NCBI GenBank assembly: GCA_020444075.1
Contig: JAHLLR010000050.1
Location: 1-38,173, forward strand
From: Deltaproteobacteria bacterium
Lineage (GTDB): Bacteria > Desulfobacterota > Desulfobacteria > Desulfobacterales > Desulfosarcinaceae
DNA length: 38,173 bases
Direction: 5' to 3'
Positions 28,510-37,457 of the stretch are shown here, piece after piece (the stretch's first letter is position 1; every line of letters starts with the position of its first letter). Made by a program: the position numbers and the translations under genes. The notes beneath the pieces were generated by a model. It saw nothing but the letters and a program-made list of their open reading frames with translations, made no database searches and had not been told where the DNA came from.

Positions 28510-29745
28510 ATGAATGTTACCGCCCCGTTTTCGATTCTGCTGGTTCAGCCGCCCACGGCATTGTCCGCCGGGCCGCCATCGACCATGGCCCAGGTCAGGA
28601 AGATCTTTTCCGATCGGTCGATCCAAACCCACCGATGGGATGCTCACCCGGACGGGCTCTCCCCTATCGGCAAACACGTGCTGGATCTTTTAGAGCAGTT
28701 ATCAGCGCGTCACGACACGATCCATCTGGTATGTCCGGATGAAATCGAACCGGCCGGGTTAAAAGACCTGCTGATGGTGATTAACCAGCGAAGGCCCCGG
28801 TTGCGTCTGTCCCTTTCCAGCACCATCGATCGTTCTATCGAGTCTGAAATCATGACGGTGGACAATGACAGCGCCCTCGTCCAAATCCAATGGCACGTCA
28901 GGGGGCCGCTGCCGGATGTTGGCTTCTTCAAGGCATTCTCCGGGGCCGGCATCTGGAACCACCTGGTGGTCCATGATGCAGATGCTTCATTAAAAACCTG
29001 CCGGACCATCGCCAGCCAGCCGAACATCATCCACTCCTGGGAGACAACCGGCACCGTCGATCGGGGCTGCCATGCCAATGAAGATTATGGTCAGGTGCGT
29101 CCGTTGCCCGGCCGGCCGCTGTGGCAGGCGGTGAACGACCCGGTGAACCGGTTTTTACTGGTGGACCGGTTGACCAAAGACCGGGTGCTGCGCCTTCGCC
29201 TTGATGATGATCAGGAAAGCCTCTATGCACTCGGCGATGCCCTGGAATACCACTTCCTCCCGCCGGACCGGCTGCCGGCCGGATACCTGGACGAAATCTG
29301 CGCCATGGTGGCAGCCGGGGGCACGGTGGCGACCACCCATGTCCGGTTCAATCTGGAGCGGGCTCATCTCATCGGCTATGTGCAGGAAAAAGGCGTCATC
29401 GTCGGCAATTCCAGTCTCAAGAACCCCAGGCCCGAATACATCCAGGATGTCCGCCGGCAATCAGGATTGGACCTCACCGGATACCTCGAGCGGGGATACA
29501 CCTCGGTGCGTCCCGAATACCGGGGGCTGGGCATCGGGACACGACTTTTGGAAGGACTGACCCGACGGGCCGGCGACCGGAAGATCTTTTCCGTCATCGC
29601 CGAGGACAACGCGGCCACCAAGGTCATCGCCATGCGCAACCGCACCCGCCAGGTTGCCACCTATTTCAGCGAAAAGGCCGGCAAGCCGGTGGGCATCTGG
29701 ATGCCGGAGTGGATGATCGACACCCAGGAAGGAAAGACCTCGTAA
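28510..29745 (+). CDS. GNAT-domain protein with unknown N-terminal domain
   Basis: This 411-residue protein joins two parts. Residues about 235-400 form a GNAT acyltransferase-like domain with the acetyl-CoA-binding motif RPEYRGLGIGTRLLEGL (334-350) and a following helix DNAATKVIAMRN. Residues 1-230 start with FSILLVQPP, like the N-terminus of B12-binding/radical-SAM proteins, and read as an alpha/beta fold. They lack a CxxxCxxC cluster, and I do not recognise a family. A GNAT next to an ATP-grasp ligase suggests N-acylation of an amino acid or peptide, or an acyltransferase-type peptide-bond step. There is no strong ribosome site at the ATG; the frame is closed upstream at 28459. The stop abuts the next start. 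Confidence 0.75.
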   Translation: MNVTAPFSILLVQPPTALSAGPPSTMAQVRKIFSDRSIQTHRWDAHPDGLSPIGKHVLDLLEQLSARHDTIHLVCPDEIEPAGLKDLLMVINQRRPRLRLSLSSTIDRSIESEIMTVDNDSALVQIQWHVRGPLPDVGFFKAFSGAGIWNHLVVHDADASLKTCRTIASQPNIIHSWETTGTVDRGCHANEDYGQVRPLPGRPLWQAVNDPVNRFLLVDRLTKDRVLRLRLDDDQESLYALGDALEYHFLPPDRLPAGYLDEICAMVAAGGTVATTHVRFNLERAHLIGYVQEKGVIVGNSSLKNPRPEYIQDVRRQSGLDLTGYLERGYTSVRPEYRGLGIGTRLLEGLTRRAGDRKIFSVIAEDNAATKVIAMRNRTRQVATYFSEKAGKPVGIWMPEWMIDTQEGKTS

Positions 29746-30654
29746 ATGGCCATTCGCATCGGCATCATCACGGTTCAGGAACCCGCCTACCACCCCAACC
29801 GCCGCCTGCTGGAAGCAGCCCGCCAGACCGGGCACGAGGGCATTCTCATCCATCCCTATCGCCTGTGGCCGACAACGGCGGCAGGCCAACTGGAAGTGAC
29901 CGGAGAACATTCCGCTCGCCTGCCCCAGGTGGTGCTGCCCAGGCAGGGAGCCCAGATCGGCGATGCCTGTCTGGCCCTGATCCGCCAGTTCCAGCTCATG
30001 GGCGTGTCGCTGGTCAACGATCATGACGCGGTTTCCGTCGCCCGCAATAAATTTCTCACCCAGCAGGTGCTGACCGCCGCCGGCCTGCCCTGCCCCGACA
30101 CCATTTTCGTCAACGACCCATCGGGTTTTTTTCATGCCGTTGATCAAATGGGCGGCTACCCGGTGGTGGCCAAACAGGTCAGCGAGCGTCAGGGAGACGG
30201 GGTATTACGGATCATGAACGGAAACGATGCCCGTCAGCGGGCCCTGCCCGCATTGGATCGCCGCCGGGGCCTCATGGTCCAACGCTATCTGCCGCCCGAA
30301 AAGCGCCGGGACTTTCGAGCACTGGTCATCGGCGGAGGTTTGGTCTGTGCGGTGTCCCTTATCCCGGCCCAAGGCGATTTTCGGGCCAATTACCACCTGG
30401 GAAGTGACATCAAGGCTACGGCATTAGCTCCAGAACTCGAACAAACCGCCGTCACTGCCGCGGCGGCCGTGGGATGCGATGTGGCCGGGGTGGACATGAT
30501 GGTGGACAAGGATGACCGCCCGTTTATCGTGGAGGTGAACTACTCGCCGGGGTTCAAAGGCCTGGAGGCGGCCACCGGCCTGGACATCGCCGGCCGCATC
30601 GTCCACTTTGCCATGGATCGGTACCGCGAAAAGCGAGAAAGCATGGGCCTTTGA
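29746..30654 (+). CDS. RimK-type ATP-grasp ligase
   Basis: This ATP-dependent amide-bond-forming enzyme is of the RimK/LysX/CofF group, which adds an amino acid to a peptide, protein or small acid. The 302-residue protein has ARNKFLTQQVLTAAGLPCP, YPVVAKQVSERQGDGV (nucleotide-binding loop), MVQRYLPPEKRRDFRALVIGG, and FRANYHLG. It ends with VAGVDMMVDKDDRPFIVEVN and SPGFKGLEAATG, which carries the metal-binding Glu and Asn. The closeness to RimK in all blocks makes the class sure, but not the substrate. It starts directly after the GNAT stop (TAA-ATG) and is followed after one base by the PP-loop gene, so the three are surely one transcript. Confidence 0.88.
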   Translation: MAIRIGIITVQEPAYHPNRRLLEAARQTGHEGILIHPYRLWPTTAAGQLEVTGEHSARLPQVVLPRQGAQIGDACLALIRQFQLMGVSLVNDHDAVSVARNKFLTQQVLTAAGLPCPDTIFVNDPSGFFHAVDQMGGYPVVAKQVSERQGDGVLRIMNGNDARQRALPALDRRRGLMVQRYLPPEKRRDFRALVIGGGLVCAVSLIPAQGDFRANYHLGSDIKATALAPELEQTAVTAAAAVGCDVAGVDMMVDKDDRPFIVEVNYSPGFKGLEAATGLDIAGRIVHFAMDRYREKRESMGL

Positions 30655-30655
30655 G

Positions 30656-31780
30656 ATGAGACTTTCCGACCTTCAAATGAAGAAAAACGGCGGCCTGATC
30701 CGTGCCGCGGCTACGGTGACCTTCGAGGACAGCGACCAGCCGGCGAAGGAGATCTTCATCGAAACTGAAACGGCTTATGCTGAATCGATCTTCCCCAATC
30801 CCCATGCCTTTGCCGTGGGCTGCATTATCCCTGCCCTTCACTTCGCAGAACGGCGCCTGGCTCTCGATGAAGCCATCTGTCCCCGGCTCAAGGAGGGACT
30901 GGAAACGGTCATGGTTATCATGCATCACTGGACCGACGGCCGATTTCAGCCGCTGAGCATCGATGCGCCGCTGGTCAGAACAGCTCTGCAGGATGGAAAG
31001 AATCGCCACGCAGGGATCTTCCTGTCCGGAGGCATGGATTCGCTGGCCGCCCTCAAGCGGATCAAAGACGGCTATGCCCCGACCCATCCCGCGTATCCCA
31101 GGGACGCCCTGCTGGTCCACGGCTTCGACATCGGCGGGGTGGTCGAACGGGGCGCCAAATACCACGTGTTCGAACGCGCCAAGGCGGCCATGCGACCCGT
31201 GGCGGCCGACGCCGGCCTGAACCTCATTCCCATTTATACCAACATCCGCCACCTGTGCGACAACCGCGACCTGTGGCTCAACCAGTTTTTCGGGGCCGTG
31301 CTCGCCGCCGCCGTCCACGCCTTCTCCCCGCGAATCAACCTGGCCTGGCTGGCATCCTCCTACGACATCCTCCACCTGCACCCCTGCGGCTCCCACCCCC
31401 TGCTGGACCCGGAATACGGCAGCACCGATCTTCAGATCCGCCACCGGGATGTCGGGTTGTCCCGTATGGAAAAACTGAAAATTGTATCGGACTGGGATGT
31501 GGCCTTCCAGAATTTCCGCGTCTGCCTGGCCAACGTGCCGGAAAAGCTCAACTGCGGTCGTTGTGAGAAGTGCGTGCGCACCATGCTGGAACTGGAGGCC
31601 CTGGGCCTGCTGGGCAAGACCCGGGCATTTGAGGACGATTCAGTCGACCCGGCATGGTTGGATGCCTTCAGCATCACCATCCGTGTACGCGAGCCCTTTT
31701 ATAAAGAGCTGGTTGAACCGCTTCGGAGCCGAGGCCGGGGTGACCTTGCGGAAAAGATCGAAGAGAAACTGATCGATTAG
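30656..31780 (+). CDS. QueC-like PP-loop ATPase with zinc-type cysteine cluster
   Basis: This 374-residue protein has an ATP-pyrophosphatase (PP-loop) motif LSGGMDSLAAL at 123-133. An N-terminal domain (1-115) has no recognised family. Near the C-terminus is a four-Cys cluster: C290, then NCGRCEKC with C300, C303 and C306. PP-loop plus this CxxCxxC layout is that of QueC (7-cyano-7-deazaguanine synthase), which activates a carboxylate with ATP and makes an amide/nitrile. The rest is diverged and longer, so it probably activates another carboxylic acid or forms an amide, as Asn-synthetase-type domains do. The ATG at 30656 begins one base after the ATP-grasp stop. An upstream in-frame start at 30608 lies inside that gene and is less likely. 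Confidence 0.8.
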   Translation: MRLSDLQMKKNGGLIRAAATVTFEDSDQPAKEIFIETETAYAESIFPNPHAFAVGCIIPALHFAERRLALDEAICPRLKEGLETVMVIMHHWTDGRFQPLSIDAPLVRTALQDGKNRHAGIFLSGGMDSLAALKRIKDGYAPTHPAYPRDALLVHGFDIGGVVERGAKYHVFERAKAAMRPVAADAGLNLIPIYTNIRHLCDNRDLWLNQFFGAVLAAAVHAFSPRINLAWLASSYDILHLHPCGSHPLLDPEYGSTDLQIRHRDVGLSRMEKLKIVSDWDVAFQNFRVCLANVPEKLNCGRCEKCVRTMLELEALGLLGKTRAFEDDSVDPAWLDAFSITIRVREPFYKELVEPLRSRGRGDLAEKIEEKLID

Positions 31781-31881
31781 CAGCAGGTTGAACGGCGGCC
31801 AGCCAGCCGTTCCGTGGGATCATCACCGCCAACGCCGACTCGTGGGATTAGATCCCAATCTCCAGAAAAAGCGGCGGTGCT

Positions 31882-32904
31882 TCAAAACCCTCGCTTCAAC
31901 AGCGTATTGATCTCCTCCGGGTAGGCCATGCACAGCGTTTCGTTGAACAGGTTGCGCAGGGCGCCGATGTCCGGCGTTCCCAGCTTCTGGTTGAAGAAGG
32001 TTCGAGGTGAGAAAAGCAGGTGAAAGCGGAAGTGGTCGTCCGCTCGGTCGCCGGTAAAAAAATTCATGTTGAAGCTGTAAATCCCCATCTTGTCATATTC
32101 GGCCATCAGTCTGGCCAGGCCGGTGGCGACATCCGCCAGGTCATTTTCTGTCAGATCCAGTGTGCATCGGGCACCGTCCACCACCGCGAGGACATCGCCG
32201 GCAACCCCCATGGGAGCGAAGGCGCTGAGCCAGTGTGAACGGCCGATCTGGCCCAGATAGCGGCGGCCCGATTGCTTTTCCGCGGCTACCAGGTCATCCC
32301 AGTAGGTGGATCCATGGCTGTCAAAATAGCCTTTCGATGCTTCGAGCTCTTGGTGCATGAGGTTCGGGGCCGACGAGGTGGAAAAGACCTGCAGATGCGG
32401 GTGGATCAGCGAACTGCCCGCCGGCGGCATATAGTTCCAGTTGACGATGTGGTAGACGGACTCAGGATGACCGGAAGCCTCCACGCGGCGGAAAAAATCG
32501 AGGGCGAAGCCGAATGCGGCCGCCATGTGGGCCGGCGTAAACGCCGTCATGGGGATGTAATGCCGGGATCCGAAGGTGGCCACGGCGCCGATGCTGTCGT
32601 AGGGAGCGATATTGGGAAAGATGACCATGTCGTCTTTTTGCATGCGGCCTTCGGCGATGAGGTCCTTGGGGAAGCAGGGGGTTACCTCGATCACCCTGTC
32701 ACCACAGAAGGGACACCACGCCTCGGTACCGGCCACGAGGGCTTCGAAATCCGGCTTTTCCCATTGCAGGTCCATGAAATGGCAGATCCGGGCGGTGCGG
32801 CCGGTCAGCGGGTCGACGCGGATCTCACTGGGGATGCGCTTTTCCGCCATCTCCTTTTGCGGATTGCGCATGACGGTCTCTTTCCTGATGGCCTCGAATT
32901 TCAT
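31882..32904 (-). CDS. GalT-type HIT-family nucleotidyltransferase
   Basis: This 340-residue protein resembles galactose-1-phosphate uridylyltransferase and its relatives. It has a zinc-type CPFC pair (C64, C67), NIAPYDSIGAV, and the active-site HIT motif IHPHLQV with H168 and H170. FNMNFFTG and HFRFHLLFSPRTFF lie in the C-terminal half. It would transfer a nucleotide to or from a sugar- or polyol-phosphate through a nucleotidyl-histidine; the usual Leloir partners galK and galE are not nearby. AAAGGAG lies seven bases before the ATG at 32904. It is convergent with the PP-loop gene (101 bases between stops), so a functional link to that operon is possible but unsupported. Confidence 0.75.
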   Translation of the reverse strand: MKFEAIRKETVMRNPQKEMAEKRIPSEIRVDPLTGRTARICHFMDLQWEKPDFEALVAGTEAWCPFCGDRVIEVTPCFPKDLIAEGRMQKDDMVIFPNIAPYDSIGAVATFGSRHYIPMTAFTPAHMAAAFGFALDFFRRVEASGHPESVYHIVNWNYMPPAGSSLIHPHLQVFSTSSAPNLMHQELEASKGYFDSHGSTYWDDLVAAEKQSGRRYLGQIGRSHWLSAFAPMGVAGDVLAVVDGARCTLDLTENDLADVATGLARLMAEYDKMGIYSFNMNFFTGDRADDHFRFHLLFSPRTFFNQKLGTPDIGALRNLFNETLCMAYPEEINTLLKRGF

Positions 32905-33331
32905 GGGGACTCCTTTGAAATCGCTTCACGGCAAGCCGTGAGGGATCTTCGCTGCAACGTTGACGGGATGAATGAGCGCTGTTGATGGCTGTAAGGAACA
33001 TGGGAGAGTCACTTACTTGCAGACAAGCACCCATGTACGATAGACCTGAATGCCGCAGCCACAGGATGAACACAATTTTATTTCAATGTCAACATGTTAC
33101 CTTTAGGCATGGCCCTTCACCGCCACGCCTGGCGGTTTGCTTTCGACGGATCGGCATGATCCGCACCACGATCCCCGCAACCGTCCAGGAGCGCCATCAG
33201 GGTGGCAGTTTTTTCCTATCAATGGCCCCCAATTCTAATCGCATTGAAAAATCACTGCCCACTGACAACCTTATTTTCCAGTAGCGGAGGAAATGTGTTC
33301 TTAATGCCCGCTTGAATGATGAGGTGACCAA
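32905..33331. other. Divergent intergenic region with a GC hairpin
   Basis: This region must hold promoters for the GalT-type gene (minus) and the lipid operon (plus). I see a seven-bp hairpin ACCGCCA/TGGCGGT with a four-base loop at 33119-33136 followed by TTTGCTTT. I also see a seven-base inverted repeat ACATGGG/CCCATGT near 33000-33036 and a lone TTGACA on the minus strand at 33087-33092. No coding frame looks real. Confidence 0.4.
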
Positions 33332-33913
33332 ATGGCGAATGACAGCGTGAAGATAAAGTGGACAAGATATGTCTTAATAATGACCGTGTTGATTGCGCAC
33401 CCGGCAGGAGCCACCGAAGTTGAAAACGTCGTTTTCGATAAGCAGGTGGTGATTGGCCAGCAGACGTTGGAAATCAAAGGTGCCGGGGTACTGCGCTATC
33501 TGCGGTTCATCAAGGCCTACGCAGGAGCCTTGTACACCCTGCCCGGCGTGGATCCCGCAACCGTCCTTTCCGACACCCCCAAGCGATTGGAAGTCGAGTA
33601 TTTTCACGCCCTGAAAGGCAAGGACTTCGGGCCGGCCACCTATAAGGGATTGTCAAAGAACCTGGACGCGGTGGAGATCGAACAACTGCGGCCACGAATC
33701 GACTATCACAACAGCCTCTACGTGGATGTCCAGCCAGGTGACCGCTACGCCTTGACCTATCTTCCCGGCGCAGGCACGGAACTATCCCTCAACGGCCGGT
33801 CCATGGGGGTCATCGAGGGGGCGGATTTTGCAGCGGCCATTTTCTCGCTTTGGTTGGGGAAAAATCCCTATGATCTGCAATTCAAGAACGCCCTGCTGGG
33901 AATAGGCGGTTAA
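33332..33913 (+). CDS. Chalcone-isomerase-like secreted protein
   Basis: This 193-residue protein has a signal peptide (WTRYVLIMTVLIAHPAGAT) and a chalcone-isomerase-like domain. The blocks are VVIGQQTLEIKGAGVLRYLRFIKAYAGALYTLPG, PKRLEVEYFHALKGKDF, and DRYALTYLPGAGTELSLNGRSMGVIEGADFAAAIFSLWLGKNP. Bacterial members are periplasmic, and their role is unproven; binding of fatty acids or lipids is the usual suggestion. GAGGTG lies six bases before the ATG. It is the first gene of a four-gene operon ending in a cyclopropane-fatty-acid synthase, the common setting of this family in proteobacteria. Confidence 0.83.
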   Translation: MANDSVKIKWTRYVLIMTVLIAHPAGATEVENVVFDKQVVIGQQTLEIKGAGVLRYLRFIKAYAGALYTLPGVDPATVLSDTPKRLEVEYFHALKGKDFGPATYKGLSKNLDAVEIEQLRPRIDYHNSLYVDVQPGDRYALTYLPGAGTELSLNGRSMGVIEGADFAAAIFSLWLGKNPYDLQFKNALLGIGG

Positions 33914-33918
33914 CCCTC

Positions 33919-35307
33919 ATGCAAACCGCATCCTTCAAAACGCGTTTGGCTTATGCCCTCCCGGCCTTCTCCCTGGCGATTATCGGTATACCGGTGTATG
34001 TGTACATTCCCAAATTCTACACCGATGTGGTGGGGATTGACATTGCCGTGGCGGGCGCCCTGCTCTTCGGTGTACGCCTTTTCGATGCCGTCACCGATCC
34101 GCTCATGGGGACCCTGTCCGACCGGACCCGTTCCCGTTTCGGTCGCCGCAGGCCCTATATCGTGGTCGGTTCAGTACTCATCGCCATCGCCCTGATTTTT
34201 CTTTTCAACCCCCCGGCGGCAGCGGTCACCATGAGCACGGTTTGGTTTGCCTTCTGGATCTACGCGCTGTTTTTGTTTTGGACCCTGGTCACGGTTCCTT
34301 ATGAGTCGCTGGGTCCGGAGATCACCTATGACTACGACGCAAGGACAGCCTTGTTTGCCTGGAGGGATGGTTTCCTGATCGCCGGCACCCTGGCTGCGGC
34401 GGCTTCACCGGCCCTGGTGCAGGCCATCTTCCAGACCGGTGACGATGCGGCCGGCCAACGCAGCCAATTTTTCTGGATTTCCGTAATATATGCCCCACTG
34501 GTCGTGGGAATGTGCGGGTGGTGCGTCAGGGTCATCCGCGAACGGGAATATGTCCCTTCGATAGCCGCAGCCGTGGGCTGGCGAGACCTTCGAACGGTCT
34601 TTGAGAACCGACCCTTTATGATTCTGCTGGTGGCCTATACCATCAGCGCCATCGGCAGCAACCTGCCGGCCACGTTGATCCTCTATTATGTGCAGTACGT
34701 ACTCGGTTCAAACCAGGCGGACCTGTTTCTCCTGCTCTACTTTGCGACCGGCATCCTCCTCCTTCCGGTCTGGGTCCGCCTGGCCCACCGCTTCGGTAAA
34801 AAAGAAACCTGGATTGCATCCATGGCGGTCAACACCGGGGCCTTCATGGGCGTATTTTTTCTGGGTCCGGGCGACACCGCCATCTACGCGGTTTTGGTGG
34901 GGGTGTCCGGCATCGGATTTGGGGCCACCCTGGCCCTGCCCTCGGCCATCCAGGCGGATGTAATCGATTACGACGAGTTGAAAACCGGCCGCCGCCGGGA
35001 AGGCCAGTATATCGGCCTGTGGTCCATCGCCAAGAAAATGGCCGCGGCCATTGGTGTTGGCATGGGCCTGGCCGTGCTTGGTGCCGTGGGTTACACCCCC
35101 AATGCTGTTCAGACCGACACCGTGCGCTTGACCCTGAGGATCCTTTATGCGCTGGTTCCGTCCGTTTGCAACCTGCTGGCCATTGCCATTGCAGTTTACT
35201 ACCCCATCAGCGGCGAGATCCATGGCCGCATCCGGGCGGCCATCGACCGCCGACAGGCGGGCCATAAGGTTGCAGACCCGCTTAAACCTGCGGAAATGAT
35301 CGGATAA
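33919..35307 (+). CDS. GPH-type sugar/cation symporter family MFS transporter
   Basis: This 462-residue membrane protein has about 12 helices. It carries the glycoside-pentoside-hexuronide (MelB-like) signature DAVTDPLMGTLSDRTRSRFGRRRPYIVVG (about 51-80), the VPYESLGPEITYDYDARTALFAWRD loop, and IQADVIDYDELKTGRRREGQYIGLW in the second half. The family moves sugars with Na+ or H+. In this lipid-type operon, members of the family may instead move lipid precursors; the substrate is unknown. It starts five bases after the chalcone-isomerase-like gene. Confidence 0.85.
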   Translation: MQTASFKTRLAYALPAFSLAIIGIPVYVYIPKFYTDVVGIDIAVAGALLFGVRLFDAVTDPLMGTLSDRTRSRFGRRRPYIVVGSVLIAIALIFLFNPPAAAVTMSTVWFAFWIYALFLFWTLVTVPYESLGPEITYDYDARTALFAWRDGFLIAGTLAAAASPALVQAIFQTGDDAAGQRSQFFWISVIYAPLVVGMCGWCVRVIREREYVPSIAAAVGWRDLRTVFENRPFMILLVAYTISAIGSNLPATLILYYVQYVLGSNQADLFLLLYFATGILLLPVWVRLAHRFGKKETWIASMAVNTGAFMGVFFLGPGDTAIYAVLVGVSGIGFGATLALPSAIQADVIDYDELKTGRRREGQYIGLWSIAKKMAAAIGVGMGLAVLGAVGYTPNAVQTDTVRLTLRILYALVPSVCNLLAIAIAVYYPISGEIHGRIRAAIDRRQAGHKVADPLKPAEMIG

Positions 35308-35312
35308 GAACA

Positions 35313-36113
35313 ATGACCCTGGAAAACTGGACGACCATACCGCTGATCAACCTGGCCACGGTTGCCGCAATGATGACCGTGGGCTGGATTTTCAGTGTGT
35401 TGCGGCACAACGTCACCATCGTGGACAGCCTGTGGGGCTTGGGTTTCGTGCTGGTGGCCGGCGTCACCTTTTGGACGGGGAACGGGTTTGCCGGCCGCAG
35501 CCTGCTGATCCTGATTTTAACCGCCGCCTGGGGATTGCGCCTGTCCGTGTATCTGACCTGGCGCAACTGGGGCAAAGCGGAAGACCATCGCTACGGCCAG
35601 TGGCGGGAGAAAAGCGGTCCGTATTTCTGGATTGTCAGCATCTTCAAGGTATTCTGGCTGCAGGCGTTCTTTCTGTGGGTCATCTCCCTGGTGCTGCAAA
35701 AGGCCCAACTGTCACCGGCCCCGCCCCGGTTCACTGCACTGGATGTCATTGGAACGCTGGTGTGGATGGCGGGCTTTGTTTTCGAGGTAGTCGGCGACTG
35801 GCAGTTGGCCCGGTTCAAAGCCGATCCGAAAAACCGCGGTCGGGTCATGGATCAGGGCTTGTGGGCCTGGAGTCGCCACCCCAACTACTTCGGAGAATTT
35901 TTAATCTGGTGGGGTTTCTTCCTGGTGGCCCTGCCAACGCCGGGCGGATGGTGGACGATGATCAGTCCAATTATCATTTCCATTGTACTGCTGAAAATGA
36001 CCGGCGTGCCGCTGACCGAATCGGCTCTCAAAACCCGGCGACCCGGCTACGCCGAATACATTGACCGCACCAGCACCTTCTTCCCGCGGCCTCCCCGGAG
36101 GAAAAACCGATGA
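35313..36113 (+). CDS. DUF1295 membrane protein (steroid 5-alpha-reductase-like)
   Basis: This 266-residue protein has about six hydrophobic helices. The C-terminal block has [40 protein letters not shown], followed by [24 protein letters not shown]. This is typical of DUF1295, a family related to steroid 5-alpha-reductases and isoprenylcysteine methyltransferases. It is probably an enzyme on a membrane lipid using NAD(P)H or SAM, reaction unknown. It often sits beside CFA-synthase-type genes. It begins five bases after the symporter and overlaps the next gene by four. Confidence 0.85.
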   Translation: MTLENWTTIPLINLATVAAMMTVGWIFSVLRHNVTIVDSLWGLGFVLVAGVTFWTGNGFAGRSLLILILTAAWGLRLSVYLTWRNWGKAEDHRYGQWREKSGPYFWIVSIFKVFWLQAFFLWVISLVLQKAQLSPAPPRFTALDVIGTLVWMAGFVFEVVGDWQLARFKADPKNRGRVMDQGLWAWSRHPNYFGEFLIWWGFFLVALPTPGGWWTMISPIIISIVLLKMTGVPLTESALKTRRPGYAEYIDRTSTFFPRPPRRKNR

Positions 36114-37156
36114 AAGTGCTCATTGATCTGGCCGAGCGGGCCTGGCTTCCAGACCCGCTGATACGGCTTGGCATCCGCCGCCTGAATCGCATGCGCCTCA
36201 GGGCGGAAGCCAGACAGCATGGCCTTACCCATATCCATGGGCAGGCGGTTGCCGGATTCTTGGAAACCATACCTCAGAGCCCCGTGGCCCTTGCCACGGA
36301 CAAGGCCAACGATCAGCACTACGAGGTTCCGGCCGCCTTCTTCGAGCAGGTGCTGGGGAAGCATCTGAAATACAGCAGCGGCTTCTGGAATCCCGGCGTC
36401 ACGTCCCTGGATCAGGCCGAAGCGGACATGCTGGCGGTCACCGCTGAACGCGCCGGCCTGGCCGACGGCATGGACGTCCTGGAACTGGGCTGCGGTTGGG
36501 GGTCCCTGACCCTGTGGAATGCCGCCCACTACCCCAACAGCCGCATTACGGCGGTTTCCAATTCCTCCTTCCAGCGCCGGTTCATCGAAAACCGTTGCCG
36601 GGAACGGGGCTTCGACAACGTTCAGGTGATCACCGCCGACATGAACCATTTTTCAACCGACCGGCGCTTCGATCGGGTTCTATCCGTGGAGATGTTTGAG
36701 CACATGCGCAACTGGGAGCTACTCCTATCACGCATCGACGCCTGGTTGAAAGACCGCGGACGCCTCTTCATTCATATCTTCACGCACCGCCGATTTACCT
36801 ACCCCTTCGAGATCGACGGTGACGACAACTGGATGGGACGGTACTTCTTCACCGGCGGGATGATGCCCAGCGACGACCTGATTTACCGTTTCCAGCAACA
36901 CCTCATGGTGGAAAAGCACTGGCGGGTCAGCGGCACCCATTACCGCAGGACCGCAGATGCCTGGCTGGCCAACATGGACGCCCGGAAAGATTCAATCATT
37001 ACGCTCATGGCGGATGTTTATGGGGAAAAGGATGCAGCATTGTGGTTTCAACGCTGGCGGATCTTTTTCATGGCCTGCAGTGAACTGTGGGGCTATGCCG
37101 ATGGGGAAGAGTGGATGGTCTCTCATTACCGGTTGAAAAAAGTGGCGGTGGGTTAA
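36110..37156 (+). CDS. Cyclopropane-fatty-acyl-phospholipid synthase family methyltransferase
   Basis: This enzyme transfers a methylene or methyl from S-adenosylmethionine to the double bond of phospholipid acyl chains. The 348-residue protein has [27 protein letters not shown] (68-93), SAM motif [17 protein letters not shown] (123-138), and [15 protein letters not shown]. It also has [16 protein letters not shown] and the C-terminal [18 protein letters not shown] and [20 protein letters not shown]. It is slightly shorter than E. coli Cfa (382). It overlaps DUF1295 (ATGA) and closes the operon. No clear terminator follows. Confidence 0.87.
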   Translation: MKVLIDLAERAWLPDPLIRLGIRRLNRMRLRAEARQHGLTHIHGQAVAGFLETIPQSPVALATDKANDQHYEVPAAFFEQVLGKHLKYSSGFWNPGVTSLDQAEADMLAVTAERAGLADGMDVLELGCGWGSLTLWNAAHYPNSRITAVSNSSFQRRFIENRCRERGFDNVQVITADMNHFSTDRRFDRVLSVEMFEHMRNWELLLSRIDAWLKDRGRLFIHIFTHRRFTYPFEIDGDDNWMGRYFFTGGMMPSDDLIYRFQQHLMVEKHWRVSGTHYRRTADAWLANMDARKDSIITLMADVYGEKDAALWFQRWRIFFMACSELWGYADGEEWMVSHYRLKKVAVG

Positions 37157-37401
37157 TGAAAGAATAGCTGAATCGAAGCAGATTACCAAATTTTTATTGT
37201 ATGTCTTCTTTCATTGTTGAGGTAGGAGGACTGGCAGGGCACCTTGCTCTTTAAGAAGGAAAAATAGATACAGTTCTTGTGATGAGCATGATTCTATCTG
37301 TTGCAGTTGTGACAGTCTGCCGAAATTCTATGATCAGATATTATAGCTTTAAAAGATTGAAGGCATCGTTCGCGCAACTGTCCGATTTTGCATATTTTTA
37401 G

Positions 37402-37457
37402 GCAACAATTAATTTTTAATAAAAATAACAAATATTTACCCTTGCTATAATTGTTGC
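37402..37457. repeat. Ten-base perfect inverted repeat
   Basis: GCAACAATTA (37402-37411) and TAATTGTTGC (37448-37457) are perfect inverted copies 36 bases apart in AT-rich sequence. The right arm covers the end of the proposed -10 box, so the pair could be operator half-sites for DNA looping. Confidence 0.5.
37443..37451 (+). promoter_or_regulatory. Extended -10 promoter
   Basis: TGCTATAAT matches the extended -10 consensus (TGnTATAAT) exactly. There is no good -35, which such promoters do not need. Transcription would start near 37458, about 200 bases before the small gene at 37659. Confidence 0.45.

Noticed and set aside
31781-31881. Hairpins GAACGGC/GCCGTTC and TGGGAT/ATCCCA between convergent genes as terminators
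   Set aside because: Neither is followed by a T-run on either strand.
33157-33162. TGATCC as the -35 of an RpoE/ChrR-type promoter for the lipid operon
   Set aside because: No matching -10 element occurs at the expected 18-base spacing.
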